Shown here: piece by piece, positions 14,778 through 23,159 of the stretch
Layout of the letters: each line of letters opens with the position of its first letter
How positions within the stretch are numbered: the first letter of the stretch is position 1
Source: Candidatus Avelusimicrobium fimicolum
Lineage (GTDB): Bacteria > Elusimicrobiota > Elusimicrobia > Elusimicrobiales > Elusimicrobiaceae
NCBI GenBank assembly: GCA_900541355.1
Contig: UQJU01000014.1
Location: forward strand, 1-27,930
Length of the DNA: 27,930 bases
Reading direction: 5' to 3'
The notes under the pieces: generated by a model
Told to the model about the DNA's origin: nothing
Databases searched by the model: none
The model's input: only the letters and a program-made list of their open reading frames with translations
Program-made: the position numbers and the translations under genes

Positions 14778-16665
14778 AACTCGTATCTCCGGGTTTTTTA
14801 TAAATTTTCAGATAAATCTGGAAGCAGGTTCCCTTGCCCGCTTCGCTTTGAATAAAAAGTTTACCCTTGTGGCGGCCGATAGCCTTGCCTACCACGGCCA
14901 GGCCAAGCCCCGTTCCGCGGGCCTTTGTGGTAAAGAACGGCGCAAACATTTTATGGCGCACTTCCTCACTTATGCCGGGGCCGGTATCGGCGATATAAAT
15001 ACACACCACGCGGTGGCCTACTTTTGTACCCACGGTCAGCGTTCCGCCGCCGTTCATTGCTTCCACAGCGTTGGAAACGATGTTGCGGATAGCCTGTTTG
15101 ATTTCTTCCGCATCTACTTTAATACGCACCGATTCCGGGTCCAACTCGTCTTTCAGCGTAATACCCGGGATAAACGGATATGAAAGCAGAATTTCACGCA
15201 AATAACTGTTCAAATCAATCGTACTTAAAATCAAATCGCGCGTGCGGGCATAACCTAAAACCTCGCTGATAATGCTGTTGGCCTGTTTAATTTCCGCCTC
15301 AATGATGCCAAACTGTTTAAGCAACTTGGCATCCGGCGTGCGCACCAGCATTTTGATTAGGCGGGTAGCATTACTGATAACCGCCAGCGGGTTGCGGATT
15401 TCGTGGCTGATAATAGAGGCCATTTGTCCGATAGCGGCCAAACGCTCGGATTTAACCAACTCCCGCGTGGCAGCCTTTAACTCGTGTGTGCGCTCCTCTA
15501 CGCGCTTTTCAAGAGCCTGGTTCATTTGAGCCAGTTCCGTCTGCGCGCCAATCAGTTCCTGCCTGCGGGTATGCAACGCACCCGACATATCCACAAACGC
15601 CTGCGCCAGTTCACCAATTTCGTTATTTGGAATATCCAAATCCTCCGGGCGCACCACATAATCGCCGTTTTCGCGCTGTTTAACCGCGGCCCGGCGCAAA
15701 CGCTCCAAGGGGCGCGTAATCGGTTTAATTACCCAATAACTCACCACTCCCACAAACAGCAACATCATCAAAACAATTACCGTAACGTCCCACAACGAGT
15801 GAAATGTGCTTTCTTTTAATAACTGTACGGTTACGTCGGCCGGCTGGTCCACATACACGCGCCAGCCGGAAATCGGCAAATCGGCCTCCGCCACTAAAAT
15901 CTTTTCACCGGAAGACAATTTAATTTCCTTACTGGAAGAACTGCCTAATAACTTTTTTATTTCCAATACACGGTCCGTCATTTCCGGCTGCGGTTCGGCC
16001 GCCAGACCGCCGGGAGCCCCGTTATACGAAATAACTTGCCCCTCCTGCGTGGCAATCACCGCGTTCATATCCATCGGATACACCTGCAACAGCGTCCGCC
16101 CCAGTTCCGCAAGGCCTGTTTCCGCCACCAAAACGCCCGATACGCGGCGGTCGTTTAGGTGCTGGCGGATAGGAAAAGCCATCAGCATAAAAAGCCCGTC
16201 TGTGGAAGGATATACCCCGCCCAGGTAATATGGTTTTTGCTCTTTTACGCACGCTTGCAAAACTGATTTTATTTCCTGCGTCCAATTTACACTTTCTGCG
16301 CGTTTCCCGGAAGAAAGCAACAACTTCCCCTCTGGGTTTAAGGCCGCCAAGTACAAAACGGACGGGTTACTGCGGCGCAGGTATTTTAAGTCAGCGGCGT
16401 TGATGAAATTATGTCCGCCAAAATCGGTATGCAAATCCACAAAGACGGAAAAATACTGCGTATTGTGGGTAATGTTAAAGCGTACTGCCGCCGCCAAACG
16501 GCTGGCTACCGTTTGCTGCTTTTGTGAAATTTCATTTTTCAGCACGCGGCTGTTTACATCCATTAAGTGATACCCGATAACGAACATCGGCACAATGGAA
16601 ATTAAAATCAGCACAAAAACCGCGTTAGAAAATAACCCGCGAAACAGACTTCCTTTTGTCTTCAT
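14761..16665 (-). CDS. Membrane sensor histidine kinase with an extracellular Cache-type domain
   Basis: From the ATG at 16665 the protein has 634 residues. The order is: membrane helix (about 14-34), extracellular sensing region of about 250 residues with Cache-like features, second helix (about 293-312), HAMP domain, coiled coil, HisKA with His421 in SIISHEIRNPLAV, and HATPase with the N box (NIVSNAVEAM, about 529-538), DTGPG (560-564) and GTGLGLAVV. It should sense a small molecule or condition outside the membrane and autophosphorylate. An in-frame TTG at 16686 would add seven residues; neither start has a strong Shine-Dalgarno sequence. No convincing promoter is visible between the terminator at 16731-16767 and this gene, so read-through from the pilus operon may feed it. 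Confidence 0.92.
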   Translation of the reverse strand: MKTKGSLFRGLFSNAVFVLILISIVPMFVIGYHLMDVNSRVLKNEISQKQQTVASRLAAAVRFNITHNTQYFSVFVDLHTDFGGHNFINAADLKYLRRSNPSVLYLAALNPEGKLLLSSGKRAESVNWTQEIKSVLQACVKEQKPYYLGGVYPSTDGLFMLMAFPIRQHLNDRRVSGVLVAETGLAELGRTLLQVYPMDMNAVIATQEGQVISYNGAPGGLAAEPQPEMTDRVLEIKKLLGSSSSKEIKLSSGEKILVAEADLPISGWRVYVDQPADVTVQLLKESTFHSLWDVTVIVLMMLLFVGVVSYWVIKPITRPLERLRRAAVKQRENGDYVVRPEDLDIPNNEIGELAQAFVDMSGALHTRRQELIGAQTELAQMNQALEKRVEERTHELKAATRELVKSERLAAIGQMASIISHEIRNPLAVISNATRLIKMLVRTPDAKLLKQFGIIEAEIKQANSIISEVLGYARTRDLILSTIDLNSYLREILLSYPFIPGITLKDELDPESVRIKVDAEEIKQAIRNIVSNAVEAMNGGGTLTVGTKVGHRVVCIYIADTGPGISEEVRHKMFAPFFTTKARGTGLGLAVVGKAIGRHKGKLFIQSEAGKGTCFQIYLKIYKKPGDTSYGEAS

Positions 16666-16691
16666 AGAATTAGCATTTATCTTCAAAATAT

Positions 16692-16722
16692 CCGGGCCGT
16701 AAGCCTTGGGCCTACCGCCCGG
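16692..16722. other. Near-perfect hairpin before the membrane kinase gene
   Basis: CCGGGC (16692-16697) pairs with GCCCGG (16717-16722), and an inner 7-base stem with one wobble closes on a 3-base loop. Only one G-G mismatch (or C-C on the other strand) interrupts it. It lies nine bases downstream of the preceding terminator and about 25 bases before the start at 16665. On the minus strand ATATTTT follows, so it might act as a second, weaker terminator or as a leader structure. Confidence 0.6.
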
Positions 16723-16730
16723 GTACTTTG

Positions 16731-16767
16731 CAAAACGGGGGCCGGGAAGTTATTTCCCCGCCCCCGT
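16731..16767 (-). terminator. Rho-independent terminator of the pilus assembly operon
   Basis: Arms 16735-16748 and 16754-16767 form a 14-base stem with a single mismatch around a 5-base loop. TTTT ends the stem on the minus strand, followed by GC, so the T-run is short and read-through is possible. It lies 18 bases after the stop of the thioredoxin-fold gene. Confidence 0.8.
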
Positions 16768-16784
16768 CTTTTATTCAAATCAGT

Positions 16785-17735
16785 TTAACAACTGCCGGCA
16801 GGAGCCGCGGCGGCCGCACCGGATTTGGCGGCGTTCGGGTTCAAGAACCCAAAGCCTTCAATTTCCGAGGCGGAACCGAAGTCCAACTGCACTTTGCCTT
16901 CCCATACAAAGGACGGGGAAGCATTGATGCCGTATTCCTGCGTATATTTGGCTTCGGCCTTCAACAATTCCACCCCTTCGGTATCAAATTTCTTCATAAT
17001 TTTTTTGGAGTTGATACCGGCTTCGTCCATCGCTTTATCCCAGCGGCTGGAACGGTAGTCTTTATTGCGGATTTCCAAATATTTCCAGAATTTTTCCGGG
17101 TAGTATTTGGCAATTAACAGTTGGCGGATGTTTTCTTCCCATTCGCCGGAACCGTGCAGGCTGGAAAAACCGTCTTTGTCGCTGTAATTAACGATATAGC
17201 GCACGCGGATATCTTTCCCGGCGGGCATTTTGCCGTCTTTTTGGGCTTGGATAACCAAGTTTTCAGCCATTACGCCGTAGGGGCACTGGGACATTACAAA
17301 AATTTCCATTACGCCCGGTTTGGCGGTTTTGTTGTTAAACACACCTTGGCGGGTTTGGTGCGGCAAGATAATGTAGTCCGCATTTTCTTGGGCATAACCG
17401 TATTGCAGGTGTTTTTCCAATTTGGCGCGGATAGCATCAGTCTTTTTAATCAAATAAAGCGGCAAGAAACTGTAATCCAAGCCAGCCAATTTTTCATTGG
17501 AAACTGCATCTTTATAAGATACCTTGGTTACAGCAGGCTCCGCTTCCAAAAACTGGGCGATACCGGCAGTCAGTTGGGGATCTTCCTGACCCGCTTTGTA
17601 TTCATCCGATTCAATGATGACGAATTCAGCCTTGGCAGGCGCTTTTTTAGCGGTTTTGGCCGCTTTTTTGGCCGGAGCGGCAAAAGCAACACCCGCAACA
17701 GCACAAACTACTAAAATGGCAATAAGTTTTTTCAT
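16785..17735 (-). CDS. Exported thioredoxin-fold (DsbA/GILT-like) protein
   Basis: This 316-residue protein has a signal peptide (about 1-19, AFA-A cleavage) and a Lys/Ala-rich linker. An N-terminal region of about 100 residues without clear assignment follows, then a thioredoxin-like domain from about 140. The active site is MSQCPYG (Cys151), and SPSF at 273-276 supplies the cis-proline loop. CPYG has only one cysteine, where DsbA proteins have CxxC. The only other cysteine of the mature protein is the very last residue, Cys316, after an Ala/Pro/Gly tail. It may act as the resolving partner. The probable role is thiol-disulfide exchange in the periplasm on secreted pilus or surface proteins, several of which in this window are cysteine-rich. 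It is the last gene of the assembly operon. Confidence 0.8.
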   Translation of the reverse strand: MKKLIAILVVCAVAGVAFAAPAKKAAKTAKKAPAKAEFVIIESDEYKAGQEDPQLTAGIAQFLEAEPAVTKVSYKDAVSNEKLAGLDYSFLPLYLIKKTDAIRAKLEKHLQYGYAQENADYIILPHQTRQGVFNNKTAKPGVMEIFVMSQCPYGVMAENLVIQAQKDGKMPAGKDIRVRYIVNYSDKDGFSSLHGSGEWEENIRQLLIAKYYPEKFWKYLEIRNKDYRSSRWDKAMDEAGINSKKIMKKFDTEGVELLKAEAKYTQEYGINASPSFVWEGKVQLDFGSASEIEGFGFLNPNAAKSGAAAAAPAGSC

Positions 17736-17753
17736 TAACCCTTGCTCTCCTTT

Positions 17754-18023
17754 TTATTTATCTTCCAACTCTACGTGTACCCCACGGATACCGATAGAGC
17801 ACAACAAATTGTAAGCCAGTGCAAACAACACCGACGACACCAAGAACAACAAAGTGCCTTGGATAGCGCGCATAATCAAACCCATTACATAGGCAACCGT
17901 AAAGGAAAAGTCGGGGTTGAATATTTCCATAAACGCGCTTAACAGCATCACCACAAATACTGCCAATGGAAAAACAGAAAACAACAACGCTGAAATATTA
18001 ATTTTTTTGATTTCTACTTTCAT
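17754..18023 (-). CDS. Small two-helix membrane protein, possibly DUF3566-like
   Basis: This 89-residue protein has two hydrophobic segments (about 10-32 and 42-72) separated by a short polar turn, and ends in IRGVHVELEDK. The ending and the layout recall the DUF3566 transmembrane family (Asn-Leu before the end of the second helix, then Gly-x-x-V-x-L), but this is from memory and tentative. No catalytic residues are visible. AGGAG stands just upstream of the start. It sits between the kinase-less sensor and the thioredoxin-fold gene with gaps of 15 and 18 bases, so it belongs to the pilus operon. Function unknown. Confidence 0.75.
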   Translation of the reverse strand: MKVEIKKINISALLFSVFPLAVFVVMLLSAFMEIFNPDFSFTVAYVMGLIMRAIQGTLLFLVSSVLFALAYNLLCSIGIRGVHVELEDK

Positions 18024-18038
18024 ATCTTCTCCTAAATC

Positions 18039-19148
18039 TTATTTTTCGGGTTCCAATACCAGCACAATGCGGTTCTTACCGGCATCGTCAGGCAGTTGAA
18101 CGGCTTTTACCAAACATTTTACATTTTTATTGACAACCGTGCCGCGCAAAACCTTGGTTGGGTTTTCAAGCGCTTCGCCCACAACCTGGATAATTTCCTG
18201 CTGGCGGCCGTCAAAAATATCCAACAAGTGCACTTTTTCTTTGCCCGGCACTTTGAGTTCAAAATTAGTATATAAGATGTTGTTGTTTTCGTCAATAACC
18301 AACGCGCGGGAACCTTTCGGCACCGTTACGGCCAAAATGGTTTTCCACCAGCGCTGTTCCTTTTCAAGCGACATAATTTCCACATTTTCCATACTCTTAA
18401 TATCCTCGCGGATTTTAACGAGCAAACTGGAAACAGACTGCGCAACACCGCCAATTTCATCTTTACGCGGAGGGAACGAAAGCGCTAAATTGTTAAGCGA
18501 AACGGCATCCACACTATCTTTTAAAGCCCCTAACGGACGAATAATTTTAAGCAGCAAGAATAAATACAGCACACCGCCGATGAGCAAAATCATAATAAAC
18601 GCCCCGCAGGCATAGCGCACCATAGAGGACTGAATCAATTTTTGGGCATTTTCGCGCGATACGGTTACATTTACCACACCAGCCACGGCATTACCCTTGG
18701 CCAAAAGCGGAATAGCCATATCGTAATATTCGCCGCTGGATGTTAAAATGGCGCGGGGGAGACCGTCTCTAATCGCTTGAACAGCGGCATTGGAATCAAA
18801 CCCCACGGACGCGTTATAATCGGCATACGACATACCTAAAAACTTGGTGTTTTCGTGCCAACGGATAGAACCGTCGTAGTTCAAATATACCAAACTGCGG
18901 ATACGGTTATCGTTGCGTTGGAGCCCCTTCATAATTTCGGCCTCGCGGAAGGTAGCCGCGCCCTTGGGGCGGGAAGCCAGCCACTGCACCAAAGACGGCG
19001 CACGGAAACGGACCATTTCCACCATTTCGTTTTGGAGTTTTTTATCAAAAACAAATTTAAACAAATTGTAATAGAACAGCCCGCCGATAACAGACGCATA
19101 CACCGTTACCAGAACGAACCACAAAAGCCATTTAGATGTCAGTTTCAT
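18039..19148 (-). CDS. Cache/HAMP/PAS-type membrane sensor without a kinase domain
   Basis: This 369-residue protein has two membrane helices (about 7-27 and 179-200) flanking an extracytoplasmic domain of about 140 residues that resembles a single Cache sensor. A HAMP segment follows (about 201-253, with IIRPLGALK and the DEIG motif). The C-terminal part (about 275-369) has PAS-like features (ALVIDENNNILYTN). There is no HisKA, HATPase, GGDEF, EAL or methyl-accepting region. It probably passes a signal by protein contact to another component, for example one of the two kinases encoded downstream or the assembly machine. It lies 16 bases after the TPR gene and is in the same operon. The PAS call is moderate. 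Confidence 0.8.
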   Translation of the reverse strand: MKLTSKWLLWFVLVTVYASVIGGLFYYNLFKFVFDKKLQNEMVEMVRFRAPSLVQWLASRPKGAATFREAEIMKGLQRNDNRIRSLVYLNYDGSIRWHENTKFLGMSYADYNASVGFDSNAAVQAIRDGLPRAILTSSGEYYDMAIPLLAKGNAVAGVVNVTVSRENAQKLIQSSMVRYACGAFIMILLIGGVLYLFLLLKIIRPLGALKDSVDAVSLNNLALSFPPRKDEIGGVAQSVSSLLVKIREDIKSMENVEIMSLEKEQRWWKTILAVTVPKGSRALVIDENNNILYTNFELKVPGKEKVHLLDIFDGRQQEIIQVVGEALENPTKVLRGTVVNKNVKCLVKAVQLPDDAGKNRIVLVLEPEK

Positions 19149-19164
19149 ATCAAAAGCAGAACTC

Positions 19165-20604
19165 CTATTTCATTAATTCTTCCAATTTGCGCAAGCCCAA
19201 GTCCGCATCGCTGTTGCCCGGATCCAGTTGCTTAGCCACAATCCAAGCCTGGCGGGCGCGTTCGTAATCGTCCTGGTTATACGCATCCAACCCTTCAATA
19301 AATTTAGCGCGGGATGCAGCGCTTGCTTCGGCAGACACCGGATTCGTGGCCGTACCCGTCAAGGTGGGCAGAGTTTCGTTCGCCCCCACCGTGCCCACGG
19401 AGGAGCCGATGCCACCCGTCGCCGCACCCGGGATAACCGTTCCGCCCGTCATACCGGGCACGTTGCCGTCCACCATCACGGTTTCGGGCTGTTCCGGCAA
19501 GGTTTCCTCTGCCTTTTGTTCGGCTTTATTAGCAGCATCTTCCGCCTTTTTAGCGGCCTGTTCCGCTTTGGTAACAGCCAGTTGCGCCTGCTGTTGTTTT
19601 ACGCGCAAATGGTTTTCCTTGGCGTTGCGGGCCCGTTTGATGAGGCCGTCCATCGTCGTTGTATCAGCGCCCCATTTTTTAGCGTTCGTCCAGTACGAAA
19701 CGGCTTGGTCAAAACGATTGGCATTATACGAGCGGTTGCCCGCCTGATAATAACCCGCGGCAATTTCGTTTTTCAACTGGGACATATATTTTTGCACACG
19801 AGGGTCGCCGGGTTGTATTTTTGTAATGCGTTCAAACACCGCGTAAGATTCCACATATTGACCCTTGTTATAAAATTCCAGGGCTTGTTTCATTGATTCT
19901 TCCACCTGCTGTTTGCGCAGTTTATTTTCCGTTTCAGCAATTTTGGACACGAGTTTCGGGTCGTCCTTACGCATCAAAAGGGCATTATACCAAGCATCCA
20001 AAGCGGCCTGATAATTGTCGTTCTTATAGGCTTCGTCGCCGCGGCGGGTATATTCTTTGGCAATATCGTAATCAATCTTGCGCTTCCAAGCCTGTGCCTT
20101 GGAGTTGCCGGGCTGAATCGTCAAAATTTCGTTTAATTTATCGTTGGCTTCCACCAAGCGGCCGCTGTCATAAAGGCGGATGGTTTCTTGGAATTTAGCC
20201 TCAATCACTTCGGCTTCCGAGGTCGTGCCGTAAGTGCCCATATGGCTGGCCTGTTTGGCGAGCGTTTGGGCCTGTTTAAAGTTTGGGTCAATACTTAAAA
20301 TGGTTTGGGCCATTTCCTGCGCGCGCTGATAATCACCGCGTTTATAGAGGAGATAGGCATTTTCATACACCATACGCAAGGTGTAGTTTTGGATGCGCTG
20401 TTTTTCCAGTTGGACGGTGGAAAGATACTGTTTTTTCTCCTCCACGTCGTTCAAGGTGCCCATAGAAATTTTGCTCAAATCTAACAACATTCCCTCTTCC
20501 TTGCCGTGTTGGCGGACGGGAATTTCCTTGCGGAAAGTATTGGCCGCTTGCAACCACGCGGGGGCAAGGGCTACAACAAATGCCAAGGTGAAATATTTTT
20601 TCAT
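19165..20604 (-). CDS. Exported TPR-repeat protein of the Tad operon
   Basis: This 479-residue protein has a signal peptide (about 1-20, LQA-A). TPR-type helical repeats lie at about 78-112, 131-168, 184-215, 234-270 and 282-312; the best examples contain ALEFYNKGQYVES and YENAYLLYKRGDYQRA. A lysine/alanine-rich coiled coil follows (about 335-368), then a Gly/Thr/Pro-rich linker and one more TPR near 431-470. Tad loci usually encode a TPR lipoprotein, TadD, that helps the secretin. This protein is longer, and no lipobox cysteine follows the signal peptide (the protein has no cysteine), so it is at best a functional analogue. It lies 11 bases after tadC. Confidence 0.85.
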   Translation of the reverse strand: MKKYFTLAFVVALAPAWLQAANTFRKEIPVRQHGKEEGMLLDLSKISMGTLNDVEEKKQYLSTVQLEKQRIQNYTLRMVYENAYLLYKRGDYQRAQEMAQTILSIDPNFKQAQTLAKQASHMGTYGTTSEAEVIEAKFQETIRLYDSGRLVEANDKLNEILTIQPGNSKAQAWKRKIDYDIAKEYTRRGDEAYKNDNYQAALDAWYNALLMRKDDPKLVSKIAETENKLRKQQVEESMKQALEFYNKGQYVESYAVFERITKIQPGDPRVQKYMSQLKNEIAAGYYQAGNRSYNANRFDQAVSYWTNAKKWGADTTTMDGLIKRARNAKENHLRVKQQQAQLAVTKAEQAAKKAEDAANKAEQKAEETLPEQPETVMVDGNVPGMTGGTVIPGAATGGIGSSVGTVGANETLPTLTGTATNPVSAEASAASRAKFIEGLDAYNQDDYERARQAWIVAKQLDPGNSDADLGLRKLEELMK

Positions 20605-20615
20605 ATGTTTATCCT

Positions 20616-21506
20616 CTAAAAACCTGCGCCGCCGCTGACCAAACCGCTAATCATCGGGGCTAAAATTAAAATAAAAATCGTCGGGAAAATGAACATAAAC
20701 AACGGAAACAACATTTTGGTAGAAGCCTGTGCGGCCAACTTTTCGGCGCGGCTCAAACGGCGGGAGCGCAGGTCGGACGAGAAGTTGCGCAACAAATCTA
20801 CCAAACTGGTACCGAGTTCATCAGACTGGATAATCAAACTGACTAACGAACGGACCTCGGCTACCCCCGTGCGGGCGGAAAAGCGTTCCAATGCCTCTCT
20901 GCGGGAGTACCCCAGTTTAATTTCATTAATCGTTTTTTCCAGTTCTTCTTCCAAAATCGTTTTTTCTTTGGCAATTTTGATAATTCTTTCAAAAGCGGTC
21001 AAATAGTCCAAACCGGATTCAATAATCAGGGCCGCCAAATCTACCGTCGTAGAAAAGTTACCCAAAATTTCGGCCTGGCGTTTTTGGATTTTGCTTTTAA
21101 GCATCACATCCGGCACCATAAAGCAAAGCGGCACCAAGAAAACCGGCCAAACGGCCTGAAACAACAACATTATCGCCGCAGGGATAGCCAAAGAGGCGAT
21201 AATTTTAGTATATAAAATATCCACAGGCTGCGGGTTATCGGGGCTGCCCAGTTGCATATGCAACTCTTCCAAACTTTTTTCCAAGTGAAAGTTATGCAGG
21301 CAGAATACGGCCAAGCGGTCCATAATTTTTTCTTCCGGTTTCAAACGCGCAAAACTGGAAGTGGATTTAAAGCGGCGGACAGCCACGTCCACAATTTCTT
21401 CCTTTTTGGGTTTAGGGGCCAGCAAGCCGAAAATCGTCAAGAATACGGCAAACATCCCCACCGCCAGCAACAAATTGAGCCCTAAGGTAAACGCTAAACT
21501 GTTCAT
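20616..21506 (-). CDS. tadC: Tad pilus assembly platform protein TadC
   Basis: This 296-residue inner-membrane protein has helices at about 5-29, 101-134 (probably two) and 265-290. Between them is a cytoplasmic type II secretion F domain (about 145-262) with the characteristic helical segments (TVDLAALIIESGLDYLTAFE; SLIIQSDELGTSLVDLLR). Length and layout match the TadC family. With TadB it forms the platform that the CpaF/TadA ATPase drives to extract and add pilins. It starts two bases after the tadB stop, so the pair is translationally coupled. Confidence 0.93.
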   Translation of the reverse strand: MNSLAFTLGLNLLLAVGMFAVFLTIFGLLAPKPKKEEIVDVAVRRFKSTSSFARLKPEEKIMDRLAVFCLHNFHLEKSLEELHMQLGSPDNPQPVDILYTKIIASLAIPAAIMLLFQAVWPVFLVPLCFMVPDVMLKSKIQKRQAEILGNFSTTVDLAALIIESGLDYLTAFERIIKIAKEKTILEEELEKTINEIKLGYSRREALERFSARTGVAEVRSLVSLIIQSDELGTSLVDLLRNFSSDLRSRRLSRAEKLAAQASTKMLFPLFMFIFPTIFILILAPMISGLVSGGAGF

Positions 21507-21508
21507 AA

Positions 21509-23134
21509 TTATACCCGCACTTCTCCCATTTTTTTAAGTACCTTCATACCGATACCAATCCAAATGACGCAGAATAAGAATACAAACATCCCCACCGGGC
21601 TGGTGTAGAACGAAATCATTTGCGACGGGTTGAAGATAAACATAACCAGCATCATCACAAACGGCATAATACTGACCACGATGGACTGGATTTTCTGCTG
21701 GGCGGTCATTGCCTGCAATTTTTCTTCCAGTTTGCTTTCTTCGCGGATGTTTTCCACCAAGCGGGCGAAAATAACCGTTAAGTTACCACCGACCTGGCGC
21801 TGAATAATAATAGCCTTAATGATATACGAAAGCATACGGCTTTCCACACGGTCGGAAAGGCCGTCCAAGGCTTTTTCAAAGGGAGTACCCAACTGGTAGT
21901 TTTTTACCACCAAACCGAACTCATCGGCAATCGGCGGGAGCATATCCTTAGACACGAGTTCAAACCCTTGTACAATATCCATACCGGAGCGTAAAGAGTT
22001 GGAAAGCAAAATAAGGGAATCCATTAATTGTTTATTAACGCGCTTACCGCGGCTCTTTTTAAGCGCGTCCAACACCGCCGCCGGCATACGGATACTGACA
22101 AAAGCCCCCATCAGCACCACCATTAAGAACACAAACACGCCAAAGAAGCCGCCTACCATTAACCCCAAGAACAGCCCAAACAGGGCAAACAAGCCCACCG
22201 TACCAAATACGATATATTTGATATCAATGGTTACGAATTGGCGGTTAAAATCCTCCGCCCAAGCCACGCTTTTTTGGCGGTAATCGGCCGTTAATTTGGC
22301 AATAGTATCTTTTTTGCCGTCCAACAACAAGTACACGGCAAAACCAGCCAGGGCAGAACCCAACAACACCATAATCAAACTGATAAAGCGTTCTGCGGCG
22401 GTTGTTTTGTAAATATCGGGTTTCGGCGGATAGGCAGGGATAGGCGCCGCAAAAAATTGGGAAAACAGGTGATTGGAAAGCACCACTACGCCGATAACGG
22501 ACTGGCGGTATTTGTTTTCACGCTGGGAAATAGGACTGGAAAAGGATTCAATCGTGCTGAAAAACTCGCTGTTCATCAGTTCTAATGTGGAAAGCATAGA
22601 GCGCGCACGGCCTTCCATACTATCCTTCATAATAAGCGGCTGTTTGCCGCGCAGCAAGTCTTTATTCAAGCGGTCCAAGGCCGCCACCAAACGGATACGG
22701 TCGCTGACAAACCCGCGGGACAGTTGGTCCAATACCACCGGCTGTGTAGGGTCCAAAGACTTATCGGCACGGTCCAAGAAATAGTACACATTGGAAAAAG
22801 CCTGGCGCCACAAATCCACCTCGCTGTATGTTCCTTCGTTGGGCACATAGATAACCTTGTTCTTATCCATACGCGCCAGTTCAGAAGCAAACCACTTTGG
22901 CATTTGCACCACTTTACCGGCAGCCCCACCACATTGCTCCGGCAGTTTATACACCTTTTTATCGGCAGGCAGGCTGACGTCAAAAAATTCCGCCATAATG
23001 CGCATTTTTTCCTGGGCGCATTGGATGCGCGCGCGGTCGTTTTTATTAAGCGCGCGGGCAAGCACGCTGGCAGGCGCACATAAAAACGACAGCAACATAA
23101 GGGCCAAACACAACACTTGAATTTTCTTCGTCAT
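21509..23134 (-). CDS. tadB: Tad platform protein TadB with an extra exported N-terminal domain
   Basis: The C-terminal 240 residues are a normal TadB: two helices (about 306-345), a type II secretion F domain (about 368-485, with LLSNSLRSGMDIVQGFELV and AIIIQRQVGGNLTVIFARL) and two final helices. What is unusual is residues 1-275: a signal peptide (about 1-26), an exported helical region of about 220 residues with two cysteines (39 and 68), and a further helix (about 250-272). TadB proteins are normally near 300 residues, so this copy is almost doubled. The added part faces the periplasm and could contact the secretin, CpaB or the pilins. The gene follows the ATPase by 25 bases. Confidence 0.9.
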   Translation of the reverse strand: MTKKIQVLCLALMLLSFLCAPASVLARALNKNDRARIQCAQEKMRIMAEFFDVSLPADKKVYKLPEQCGGAAGKVVQMPKWFASELARMDKNKVIYVPNEGTYSEVDLWRQAFSNVYYFLDRADKSLDPTQPVVLDQLSRGFVSDRIRLVAALDRLNKDLLRGKQPLIMKDSMEGRARSMLSTLELMNSEFFSTIESFSSPISQRENKYRQSVIGVVVLSNHLFSQFFAAPIPAYPPKPDIYKTTAAERFISLIMVLLGSALAGFAVYLLLDGKKDTIAKLTADYRQKSVAWAEDFNRQFVTIDIKYIVFGTVGLFALFGLFLGLMVGGFFGVFVFLMVVLMGAFVSIRMPAAVLDALKKSRGKRVNKQLMDSLILLSNSLRSGMDIVQGFELVSKDMLPPIADEFGLVVKNYQLGTPFEKALDGLSDRVESRMLSYIIKAIIIQRQVGGNLTVIFARLVENIREESKLEEKLQAMTAQQKIQSIVVSIMPFVMMLVMFIFNPSQMISFYTSPVGMFVFLFCVIWIGIGMKVLKKMGEVRV

Positions 23135-23159
23135 AATCCTTTTTCTTTTTATTAAAATT

